Positions 56,955 to 64,000 of a stretch of DNA of 64,000 nt are shown here, in pieces. The translations under genes were made by a program, and so were the position numbers. Within the stretch, counting starts at the first letter, position 1; every line of letters starts with the position of its first letter. The notes beneath the pieces are model-generated. The model was not told the DNA's origin, did not search any database, and was given only the letters and a program-made list of their open reading frames with translations. Source of the DNA: Morganella morganii (GTDB lineage Bacteria; Pseudomonadota; Gammaproteobacteria; Enterobacterales; Enterobacteriaceae); NCBI RefSeq assembly GCF_019243775.1, contig NZ_CP069157.1, positions 372,001-436,000 of the forward strand. Reading direction: 5' to 3'.

Positions 56955-58247
56955 ATGCTGAATGCACTGCTCAGTCAGCGGGCATTTCCGGTGCATATCC
57001 GCGGGTATTATCTGGAAGCGCCGTTGCCGGATGTCTTTATCGGGGAAATTTGTCTGTTATGGCAGGATGTTACCTGTCGCGTACTGCTCGGCCGGGCTCA
57101 GGTGGTGGGCTTTAATGAACACAACACGCTGCTGAGTCTGATCGGACAGGCCGCCGGGCTGACACTGACAACGGTTATCGCACCGACGGGTAGTGCAGTA
57201 ACACTGACATTCACACCGCAAATTCCGGGCTCGGTGATTGATCCGTCCGGTAATACCCTGGCCCGTCTGAGTGAGATAACAGAGCCGGATAACCGGAGTA
57301 TCATCCGCCCCGTCAGCGGTGAGGCGCCGGATGTGCTCTCCCGGCAGCGTATCACGGAGATTTTGCCGACCGGTGTGAAAGCCATTGATGCTCTGCTGAC
57401 CTGCGGAAAAGGCCAGCGGCTGGGGATTTTTGCCGGTGCCGGCTGCGGTAAAACCGTGCTGATGAATATGCTGATTGAGCATGCGCAAGCCGATATTTTT
57501 GTGATAGCCCTGATTGGCGAACGCGGCCGGGAAGTGACCGAACTGATTGATGAACTGCGCAACAGCCCGCAGGCGGCAAAATGTATCCTGGTCTGCTCGA
57601 CATCCGATAAACCGGCGGTTGACCGCTGTAATGCGGCGCTGGTGGCAACCTCACTGGCGGAATATTACCGTGATGAGGGGAAAGAGGTGATCCTCTTTGT
57701 TGATTCACTGACACGCTACGGGCGGGCGTTAAGGGATGTGGCACTGAGTGCCGGGGAAGTTCCTGTCAGGCTGGGGTATCCGGCATCGGTATTTGAGCAG
57801 TTACCGGCACTGCTGGAGCGCCCGGGGGCGACGAAAACCGGCGTGATCACGGCTTTCTATACTGTTTTACTTGATAGCGAGAATGAGCCGGACGGCTTTG
57901 GCGATGAAGTCCGTTCCATTCTCGACGGACATATTTATCTCTCCCGGCGACTGGCGATGCAGAATCACTATCCGGCGATTGATATCCCGGCCAGCATCAG
58001 CCGTGTCATGTCACAGATTGTTTCACCGCAGCATCTGGCGGCTGCCGGGCATTTCCGGACACTGCTGGCGAAACAGAATGAGCTGAAACTGCTGGTGGAG
58101 CTAGGAGAATATAAACCCGGGCTGAATGCGGAGAATGATAAAGCGGTTGAGCTCACTCTGCCGATGCGCCATTTTTTGTGTCAGTCACCGGCGGAATCCG
58201 TTGCGGCGGATGAAACAGGCAGATTACTTGAACAGCTCACACAATGA
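56955..58247 (+). CDS. sctN: Type III secretion ATPase (InvC/Spa47/SctN)
   Basis: 430 residues from ATG 56955, 2 bases after invB. Walker A is GIFAGAGCGKTVLMN, Walker B is EVILFVDSLTRYGRALRD and the IGERGREVTELIDEL segment is typical. It hexamerises beneath the gate, strips chaperones and unfolds substrates. The frame is open from 56847, but the upstream part is inside invB. Confidence 0.95.
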   Translation: MLNALLSQRAFPVHIRGYYLEAPLPDVFIGEICLLWQDVTCRVLLGRAQVVGFNEHNTLLSLIGQAAGLTLTTVIAPTGSAVTLTFTPQIPGSVIDPSGNTLARLSEITEPDNRSIIRPVSGEAPDVLSRQRITEILPTGVKAIDALLTCGKGQRLGIFAGAGCGKTVLMNMLIEHAQADIFVIALIGERGREVTELIDELRNSPQAAKCILVCSTSDKPAVDRCNAALVATSLAEYYRDEGKEVILFVDSLTRYGRALRDVALSAGEVPVRLGYPASVFEQLPALLERPGATKTGVITAFYTVLLDSENEPDGFGDEVRSILDGHIYLSRRLAMQNHYPAIDIPASISRVMSQIVSPQHLAAAGHFRTLLAKQNELKLLVELGEYKPGLNAENDKAVELTLPMRHFLCQSPAESVAADETGRLLEQLTQ

Positions 58248-58608
58248 ATTACAGCAACTGATCGCGCATTTCAGTCTGAAAGAGCGCTGTGTCCGGGCGG
58301 CACTGGCACAGCTGCACCAGCGCTACCGGCAGGAACAGGAAAATAAAGATAAGCTATTGTTGTTAATCAAAGGATTAGAACAGCAGATCCTTGAGTTTGA
58401 ATGCCGCGGATTATTATCGTACACCGCACTGAATGAACTCAGGCGCAAACAGGCAATCTATCGTAAACAGATCCCGGATGTCCGTGCCAGAGTGGATGAA
58501 TCATCCCTTCAGCTGGCGCAAATCTCGGATGATATTGCTGAGAGTAATAAAACAATAAATAATCTGAGAAAGAAACTTATTAAGTTTGAACAATATAATA
58601 AACAATGA
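58210..58608 (+). CDS. sctO: Type III secretion central stalk (InvI/SpaM/SctO)
   Basis: 132 residues from ATG 58210, which overlaps the ATPase end by 38 bases; an earlier ATG exists but lies deeper in sctN. Almost entirely coiled-coil (KERCVRAALAQLHQRYRQEQ, LKK-rich tail), as for the FliJ-like stalk that links SctN to SctV. Assignment rests on position, size and coiled-coil character. Confidence 0.78.
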   Translation: MKQADYLNSSHNELQQLIAHFSLKERCVRAALAQLHQRYRQEQENKDKLLLLIKGLEQQILEFECRGLLSYTALNELRRKQAIYRKQIPDVRARVDESSLQLAQISDDIAESNKTINNLRKKLIKFEQYNKQ

Positions 58609-59423
58609 ATTTATTTTTTAAATATAAGCAGGACGCTGTAATGAATATTAATCGTTGTTGCCCGGAAGCTGAGCAAGATTTTCCGGAAGGTCATGTTAAT
58701 CAACGGGTGACTGATTTTTTATCCGGAATGACAAAAAATAAAAAAGAAAATAAACATGACAGTGCTATCCCGGTGATTTATTCACTATTCTGTCCGTATG
58801 ATGATAAATGTTATCATGGCGATATATTATATCCCGGGGGGATGATAAAAAATCATAGCAATCATCACCGGAAAGTTCATGATGTTATACTGGTATATCC
58901 GGAAAATAATAAAATAAAGAACAGTATATTCAGGGATAATGTCGCCACGGAACCTTCCGGTGATATCTCACATAACATGCCATCAGCGGATAAACCAAAA
59001 AACGTTCCGGCAGAGGAGGAAGATTATTCAGGCGCTGATATCTCAGCAGAAGAAAAGATACCGGCGGGCAGTGCAACAACTGAGTTACCGGAAATACCGT
59101 TTTTTCTGAACCATCCGCCTCCGGGGATAAAGACGGAAGTAAAAAATCAGCCATTGCGGCATTATGAACAGGGAAGAGGTACTCAGGAAAAAATACCCCT
59201 GTTCGTTTACCATACGGAGAAAAATGCGTTATCTCCGGCGTACAGCAGAGCTGATTATTATTGCTCTTATCATTTCAGACAGAAATATCAGCCACCGGAA
59301 CCGGTTCATATTTACAGAGATAATCCGGGAGGGTTTAAATTAGAAACATATTCAGAATCCCTGAAGCGACGACTGAAATCAGCAGTAAATATAAACGGAA
59401 TTGATAATATTGATATAATATAA
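58605..59423 (+). CDS. sctP: Putative needle-length regulator (InvJ/SpaN/SctP)
   Basis: 272 residues, hydrophilic, low complexity in the middle, overlapping sctO by 4 bases. It sits between sctO and sctQ where invJ/spaN occurs. Sequence resemblance is weak, as usual for this fast-evolving family; the C-terminal GGFKLETYSESLKRRLK segment may be the conserved end. Such proteins set needle length and switch substrate class. Confidence 0.65.
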   Translation: MNLFFKYKQDAVMNINRCCPEAEQDFPEGHVNQRVTDFLSGMTKNKKENKHDSAIPVIYSLFCPYDDKCYHGDILYPGGMIKNHSNHHRKVHDVILVYPENNKIKNSIFRDNVATEPSGDISHNMPSADKPKNVPAEEEDYSGADISAEEKIPAGSATTELPEIPFFLNHPPPGIKTEVKNQPLRHYEQGRGTQEKIPLFVYHTEKNALSPAYSRADYYCSYHFRQKYQPPEPVHIYRDNPGGFKLETYSESLKRRLKSAVNINGIDNIDII

Positions 59424-59436
59424 GCGGATGAAATAA

Positions 59437-60294
59437 ATGCATTATGATACCCATCAGATAATGGACTATCTGAGCTGTTATCTGCCGGAAAAAAAAGAAA
59501 ATACCAAACGAACGATAAAATGTCATTTTATTAATACCCAAAATATACTGGAGGTATTAATTGATGTTGAATCCTTTCTTTCTGAGCTGATTGGCGAAAA
59601 TACAATTCCCTGGGAAATCGTACCGGAAAATTATCTTATTGAACTGCTGAATGAGAACAGGAAAGAGATCCGGCTGCCTTTTTTTTCAGCGGAGAGTTAT
59701 TTTCCTGAGTTCCGGACGGAAAACATCGCTGTTAATCCAACCCGTAAACTAGCTTTCTGTCAGGGAAATATTGATTTCACTCTGATTGGCGCCCGTGGCC
59801 GGTTTGATATTAATGGCCCGCCACTAACCCCAGATCTCTCTGTTCCGGTGAATGCCGGGATTTATATCGGTTCAACCCGGACATTCACGGGTGTGATTCA
59901 GCAAATCAATGAAGGCGATATCCTTTTTATTACACAATACCAGCGATTTCTGAGAGCAGGAGGCTATTTTCAGATGACACTGAAACAGGAGCAGGAGGAC
60001 ACGGTTATCACCGGACGCGGAATTATTCCGGAAGTGCCGGCTACCACAGCGGAAACGGCAGTTTTTGACAGCCGCAGAGTGCCGGTTCAGGTGGATTTCC
60101 TGCAGTACCGCAGAGTGTTTCCGTTATCGGAACTGATGGCGCTGCAACCGGGCGATACACTGCCGCTGCCGGCGGCGGATAATCACCTGATCACGCTGGA
60201 AATCAGCGGGCAGCGTTTTGCACAGGGGGAACTGGTACGTATCGGGGAACAATACGCCGTGGAAATTCATCATATCTTTCATAAGGGTGAATGA
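59437..60294 (+). CDS. sctQ: Type III secretion C-ring/pod protein (SpaO/SctQ)
   Basis: 285 residues with a C-terminal SPOA domain (VDFLQYRRVFPLSELMALQ, QRFAQGELVRIGEQYAVEIH). It forms the cytoplasmic sorting pods with SctK and SctL. SpaO homologues often make a short second product from an internal start; I saw no convincing internal start here. An eight-T run at 59679-59686 is in frame in this gene, in contrast to the secretin. Confidence 0.85.
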   Translation: MHYDTHQIMDYLSCYLPEKKENTKRTIKCHFINTQNILEVLIDVESFLSELIGENTIPWEIVPENYLIELLNENRKEIRLPFFSAESYFPEFRTENIAVNPTRKLAFCQGNIDFTLIGARGRFDINGPPLTPDLSVPVNAGIYIGSTRTFTGVIQQINEGDILFITQYQRFLRAGGYFQMTLKQEQEDTVITGRGIIPEVPATTAETAVFDSRRVPVQVDFLQYRRVFPLSELMALQPGDTLPLPAADNHLITLEISGQRFAQGELVRIGEQYAVEIHHIFHKGE

Positions 60295-60953
60295 TGACTG
60301 ACAGCGCTGTTTCGATGATGCTGATGCTGGCCGCAGCATCTGTTCTGCCCTTTATTCTGGCGGCCGGAACCTGCTACCTCAAATTTTCCATTGTTTTTGT
60401 GATGGTGCGCAACGCCCTGGGGGTTCAGCAGGTGCCGTCAAATATGGTACTCAATGCGATTGCGTTTATTCTGGCGATGGTGGTGATGTTTCCGCTGGTC
60501 AGTAAAACCTATGCGTATGTTAATGAAAATCCGGTGGAATTATCTCAGCCGGAATCACTGTCGCGTTTTACGGATGAGGGGTTACAGGATTACCGGGACT
60601 ATCTCTTCCGTTATGCCGATAAACCTCTGCTGTATTTTTTTGCGCAAACAGACGTTGATGAGGATGCTGAACCGGAACTGAGTGATGCCCGTGATATCGC
60701 ATTCTTTCCCCTGCTGGCCGCCTATGCGCTGGGGGAAATCAAATCTGCTTTTCTGATCAGCTTCTATCTCTATCTGCCGTTTATCGTGATTGATCTCGTG
60801 GTGTCCAGCGTTTTGCTGGCGCTGGGGATGATGATGATGAGCCCGGTCACACTCTCTGTACCGATCAAACTGATCTTATTTATTGCCCTTGATGGCTGGT
60901 CGCTGTTATCCACCAGTCTGGTGTCTCAGTATCTCGAACTTATGGACATATAA
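60291..60953 (+). CDS. sctR: Type III export apparatus protein (SpaP/SctR)
   Basis: 220 residues, four membrane helices, FliP family (FILAAGTCYLKFSIVFVMVR then NALGVQQVPSNMVLNAIAFI; MMMSPVTLSVPIKLILFIAL). Pentamer at the core of the export gate. The ATG overlaps the sctQ stop. Confidence 0.94.
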   Translation: MMTDSAVSMMLMLAAASVLPFILAAGTCYLKFSIVFVMVRNALGVQQVPSNMVLNAIAFILAMVVMFPLVSKTYAYVNENPVELSQPESLSRFTDEGLQDYRDYLFRYADKPLLYFFAQTDVDEDAEPELSDARDIAFFPLLAAYALGEIKSAFLISFYLYLPFIVIDLVVSSVLLALGMMMMSPVTLSVPIKLILFIALDGWSLLSTSLVSQYLELMDI

Positions 60954-60954
60954 C

Positions 60955-61221
60955 ATGGATGTGATTTATGCAGCGGATAAAGGAATTTATCTGGTGATTA
61001 TGTTATCGCTGCTGCCGGTGAGTGTGGCGACCGTCGTGGGTCTGACGGTCGGCCTGCTGCAGACTGTCACGCAGATCCAGGAGCAGACACTGCCCTTCGG
61101 GCTGAAATTGATTGCTGTGTTTGTCTGCATCCTGATGCAGCTCAGCTGGCTGGGGGATTCGATGCTCAGTTATGCCCGTGAAATGTTCTCACTGGCGCTC
61201 AGCGCAACAGCGGCAGGTTAG
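60955..61221 (+). CDS. sctS: Type III export apparatus protein (SpaQ/SctS)
   Basis: 88 residues with two membrane helices, FliQ family (VGLTVGLLQTVTQIQEQTLP, GLKLIAVFV). The start is ATG 60955, 1 base after sctR; the frame opens earlier inside sctR. Confidence 0.94.
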   Translation: MDVIYAADKGIYLVIMLSLLPVSVATVVGLTVGLLQTVTQIQEQTLPFGLKLIAVFVCILMQLSWLGDSMLSYAREMFSLALSATAAG

Positions 61222-61227
61222 TTCCCG

Positions 61228-61989
61228 GTGTCGTTATTCTCCTGGCTTCATGACCTTTTTCAGAACGCGCTGTTAAGTAGTGTGCGGTTATTTGCGGCGT
61301 TCTCTTTTTTGCCGTTTCTGAATGATAAATTTATCCTCAGCCGGACCACGCGGGGCATTATTATTTTTCTCATGGCGCAGTGTCTCAGCGGAAATGGAGA
61401 CTACCCGGCGGCAGAGTTCTCAGTGGTCAATATACTGAGTGAGATCATTACCGGCATGGTAATGGGGTTGGTTTACAGCACGCCGTTTTTTATTTTTTCC
61501 GCCTTCGGTGAATATATTGATAACCAACGGGGGGCGAATATCAGTGATACCGCTGATCCGACAACAGGGACCGATGCATCACCGTTTTCCACCTTTATGA
61601 ATCTGTTTTCTGTCTCGTTTTTTTTGCTCAATGACGGTTTTGTGTTACTGATGACATCCGTTCAGGATAGTTTCCGGTTGTTACCGCCGGGTACATTGCT
61701 GACGGAAATCCATTATGCGGCGGTATTTGACTGGCTGACAAACAGCCTGTCACTCTCTTTGCTGTTTTGTATGCCGGTACTGATTATATTATTTATTTCT
61801 GAAGTCAGCCTGGGCATTCTGGCCCTGTACAATTCACAACTGAATCCGTTTTCCTTATCACTTTCAATAAAAAGTATTATTGCCTTTCTGCTGGCGCTGC
61901 TGCTGTTTCGCAGCACAACAATGACGGATGTGACAGTGCTGTTTGATACTTCCCCTCTGACTCACTTTTTGAGGGGGAACGATGGCTGA
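61228..61989 (+). CDS. sctT: Type III export apparatus protein (SpaR/SctT)
   Basis: 253 residues, FliR family, about six membrane helices. It begins at GTG 61228, reading MSLFSWLHDLFQNALLSSVR. The family segment NQRGANISDTADPTTGTDAS is well kept. It caps the SctR5-S4-T1 export channel. It overlaps sctU by 8 bases. Confidence 0.93.
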   Translation: MSLFSWLHDLFQNALLSSVRLFAAFSFLPFLNDKFILSRTTRGIIIFLMAQCLSGNGDYPAAEFSVVNILSEIITGMVMGLVYSTPFFIFSAFGEYIDNQRGANISDTADPTTGTDASPFSTFMNLFSVSFFLLNDGFVLLMTSVQDSFRLLPPGTLLTEIHYAAVFDWLTNSLSLSLLFCMPVLIILFISEVSLGILALYNSQLNPFSLSLSIKSIIAFLLALLLFRSTTMTDVTVLFDTSPLTHFLRGNDG

Positions 61990-63031
61990 AAAAACCGAAA
62001 AACCCACCAGTAAGAAACTAAAGGACGAATCGAAAAAAGGGAATACGTTCAAATATAAAGAACTGCTCTCCACAACCGGCTATGTGACGGGAATAGCGTA
62101 TCTGCTTTACGTTGCTGACTGGTCAGCATTCTCCCGTTTTTATCAGACGGTATTGCGTAATGTGAATCACTTGTCACTCTCTGTTTATATACAGATGTTA
62201 TCGGATATCTTTTTTCAGATGGTGTTACCGCTGATTATATTATGCGGAGTGAGTGTCAGCTTTGTTTCTCTGATGCAGACCCGTTTTGCTGTTGCGACGG
62301 AAGCGATTAAATTTGATTTAAAGAAAATTGATCCCATCGCCGGATTCAAACGGATTTTTACCAAAAAATCCCTGAAAAATCTGGTAAAAGCACTGATATC
62401 ACTCATTGTGTATTTATCTGCCGGTTATACCTTTATTACTCTGTATACCGGCGATATTTATCAGTTAATTACGGCACTTTTCTCTGAAGTGAGTGAGAGC
62501 TTTCTCTATTTCACCGGCCACTATATCTTTATTTTTATCCTGCTGCTGATGCCACTGCTGGTGGTTGATTACATCGTTGAATATTTTTTCTTTTTTAATG
62601 ACATGAAAATGGAAAAGCATGAAGTTAAACAAGAGTATAAAAACAGCGAAGGTAATCAGGAAATAAAATCAGCCCGCAAACAGCAGCACAGAGAATTGCT
62701 GAATGCGGAAACCAAAGCATTGATAAAGAATTCGGATATCGTGGTGGTTAACCCGACGCATATTGCCGTTGCTATCTATCTTGATCCGGAAAACGGCGTT
62801 ATGCCGCTCATTACCGTGAAAGAGAAAGGCGTGTATGCGCTGGCTGTGCGCTGCTATGCCGAAAAGCACAGGGTGCCGGTTGTCCGGGATATCCGCCTGG
62901 CCCGGACGTTATTCCGGAAATATCATGTCTTTGACACCATTATTGATGATGATCTGGATAAGTTTCTCGATCTCTTACTGTGGCTGAATGACGCAGAGCA
63001 GGCTGCACTTGCCGATAGTGAACCGCACTAA
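61982..63031 (+). CDS. sctU: Type III export switch protein (SpaS/SctU)
   Basis: 349 residues, FlhB family: four N-terminal membrane helices and a cytoplasmic domain with the autocleavage motif NPTH at residues 257-260. Self-cleavage changes substrate specificity from needle to translocators. The start follows GGGGAACG. Confidence 0.95.
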   Translation: MAEKTEKPTSKKLKDESKKGNTFKYKELLSTTGYVTGIAYLLYVADWSAFSRFYQTVLRNVNHLSLSVYIQMLSDIFFQMVLPLIILCGVSVSFVSLMQTRFAVATEAIKFDLKKIDPIAGFKRIFTKKSLKNLVKALISLIVYLSAGYTFITLYTGDIYQLITALFSEVSESFLYFTGHYIFIFILLLMPLLVVDYIVEYFFFFNDMKMEKHEVKQEYKNSEGNQEIKSARKQQHRELLNAETKALIKNSDIVVVNPTHIAVAIYLDPENGVMPLITVKEKGVYALAVRCYAEKHRVPVVRDIRLARTLFRKYHVFDTIIDDDLDKFLDLLLWLNDAEQAALADSEPH

Positions 63032-63139
63032 TATGTATCAGCAGGATGGTGCTGAGGCGTATTTTATGAAAGTGATTATCAGCCGGGTCAGATAGTATTG
63101 CCTGACTTGATAATCCAATATTATTAAGGGGTTTTTGTT

Positions 63140-63625
63140 ATGGATGACAATACAGATTTTGATATTAAATCTCTGATCGGGAATATTTTTTCTCATCTGG
63201 AAAGTGGAAACATTTCTGATCTTCTGATGCCAAAGAATAATGAGGATTTTTCGGATGTTTATTCTCTGGCGTGTGATTATTATGATAAAGGGCTTATAGA
63301 ACAAGCTGAGAATATTTTTCGTTCACTCTGTTTATATGACTTTAGCAATGTGGATTATTTACTTGGATTAGCTGCAGTTAAACAGGTGCAAAAACAATAT
63401 CAGAAAGCGATTAATCTTTATAGTTTAGCTATTAATTTAGATGAAAACAATGCATCGATATATTTGTATGCAGGACAATGCTATTTATACACAGGTGAGA
63501 AAGAATCAGCGATAAGCAGCTTCAATCATTGCCTTTCATTAGCGTGTAATGATAATGAGCGGGAACAAGCAATACATTATATATCAATGCTGGAAGGTGG
63601 ATTATGCGTTTGGAAAATAGGTTGA
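63140..63625 (+). CDS. sicA: Translocator chaperone, SicA/IpgC/LcrH-like (TPR)
   Basis: 161 residues with three tetratricopeptide-like units (YSLACDYYDKGLIEQAENIF, YLLGLAAVKQVQKQYQKAIN, YLYAGQCYLYTGEKESAISS). These class II chaperones hold the pore-forming translocators, and SicA also acts as InvF's coactivator. Located after sctU as in SPI-1. The start follows AAGGGG. Confidence 0.85.
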   Translation: MDDNTDFDIKSLIGNIFSHLESGNISDLLMPKNNEDFSDVYSLACDYYDKGLIEQAENIFRSLCLYDFSNVDYLLGLAAVKQVQKQYQKAINLYSLAINLDENNASIYLYAGQCYLYTGEKESAISSFNHCLSLACNDNEREQAIHYISMLEGGLCVWKIG

Positions 63626-64000
63626 AAGTAAATAAAGAAGTTGATGATCTCAGTTATAATTCCTCATTGCATAATGATTTTATGAGGCTTAGGATAATAT
63701 ATGATGCGCTCACGGTTACAGAGAGAATTCCGTATGATGATGCTGTGAAATATATAAGAGAATACTACGATATAGTAAATGATAGTAACTTTAAGAATAA
63801 TATTAAAAATAAGGTTATAATGCATGAAGAGTGTGAGGGATTGATTAATAAAACGAGGGTGATTGTTGATAGAATTGAACAAGAACAGATTAAATCTATG
63901 GCGGGTAGATTTTGGGAGCACTTTTATGAAGATAAAGTAAAACAAATTTATAGCGAATTAGATAGGATTAATTATATTCTGTCGGATCCTGACACTACAA
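63604..64000 (+). CDS. Unknown type III-linked protein, cut by window edge
   Basis: An open frame from ATG 63604, overlapping sicA by 22 bases, running without a stop to the end of the window (132 codons). It starts MRLENRLKVNKEVDDLSYNS and is Lys/Asn/Ile-rich, helical and without hydrophobic segments so far. This is where the first translocator (sipB/ipaB) usually lies, but the visible part does not look like SipB. It could be an extra chaperone, an effector or a translocator with a divergent N-terminus. Confidence 0.6.
   Translation, partial: MRLENRLKVNKEVDDLSYNSSLHNDFMRLRIIYDALTVTERIPYDDAVKYIREYYDIVNDSNFKNNIKNKVIMHEECEGLINKTRVIVDRIEQEQIKSMAGRFWEHFYEDKVKQIYSELDRINYILSDPDTT

Noticed and set aside
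59985-60010. Strong AGGAGG inside sctQ as an internal start for a short SctQ-C product
   Set aside because: No ATG, GTG or TTG lies at a suitable distance downstream of it.

Overview
The window looks like a chromosomal segment of a gammaproteobacterium of the order Enterobacterales, most likely the Morganellaceae and perhaps Morganella. This is inferred from the mixed base composition (GC-rich housekeeping genes, AT-rich accessory genes), the typical narKGHJI/narXL, ahpCF, potABCD and mdtL-yidZ loci, and three small MrpJ-type regulators of the kind known from Proteus. The species was not established.

Layout: bases 1-9100 hold metabolic, transport and regulatory genes: a cut M20 amidohydrolase, a GNAT acetyltransferase, a MocR regulator, a TauE exporter, a lipoprotein, an aldehyde dehydrogenase, a decayed toxin with its antitoxin, a LysE exporter, an AlaX editing protein and a LysR regulator. 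Bases 9081-10020 hold a tandem duplication carrying two identical, unlisted 25-residue ORFs with their own promoters and terminators. Bases 10.0-21.8 kb carry the respiratory nitrate reductase operon, the nitrate/nitrite transporter, the NarX/NarL two-component system and ugpQ.

Bases 21.8-37.0 kb form an AT-rich accessory block built around a giant inverse autotransporter (about 3,257 residues if in frame). It has 17 exact 327-bp Ig-like repeats and is split by one extra G in a seven-G tract, so it is a candidate phase-variable adhesin. Around it lie two MrpJ-like regulators, two paralogous lipoproteins, a short protein resembling the adhesin's N-terminus, a 59-residue ORF, a membrane-anchored bactofilin and a small Sel1-type protein. 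I read this as a candidate cell-surface module not previously described as a unit.

Bases 37.5-46.3 kb return to core genes (mdtL-yidZ, ahpF/ahpC, potABCD). From 46.6 kb to the right edge is an Inv-Mxi-Spa (SPI-1-like) type III secretion cluster. A leftward arm encodes the needle complex base (sctD-F-I-J-K-L plus one gene). A rightward arm encodes InvF, the secretin, gatekeeper, export apparatus, ATPase, chaperones and one further unknown gene cut by the edge. The secretin gene carries two single-base homopolymer expansions (8 G and 8 T), so as written the apparatus would lack its outer-membrane ring.
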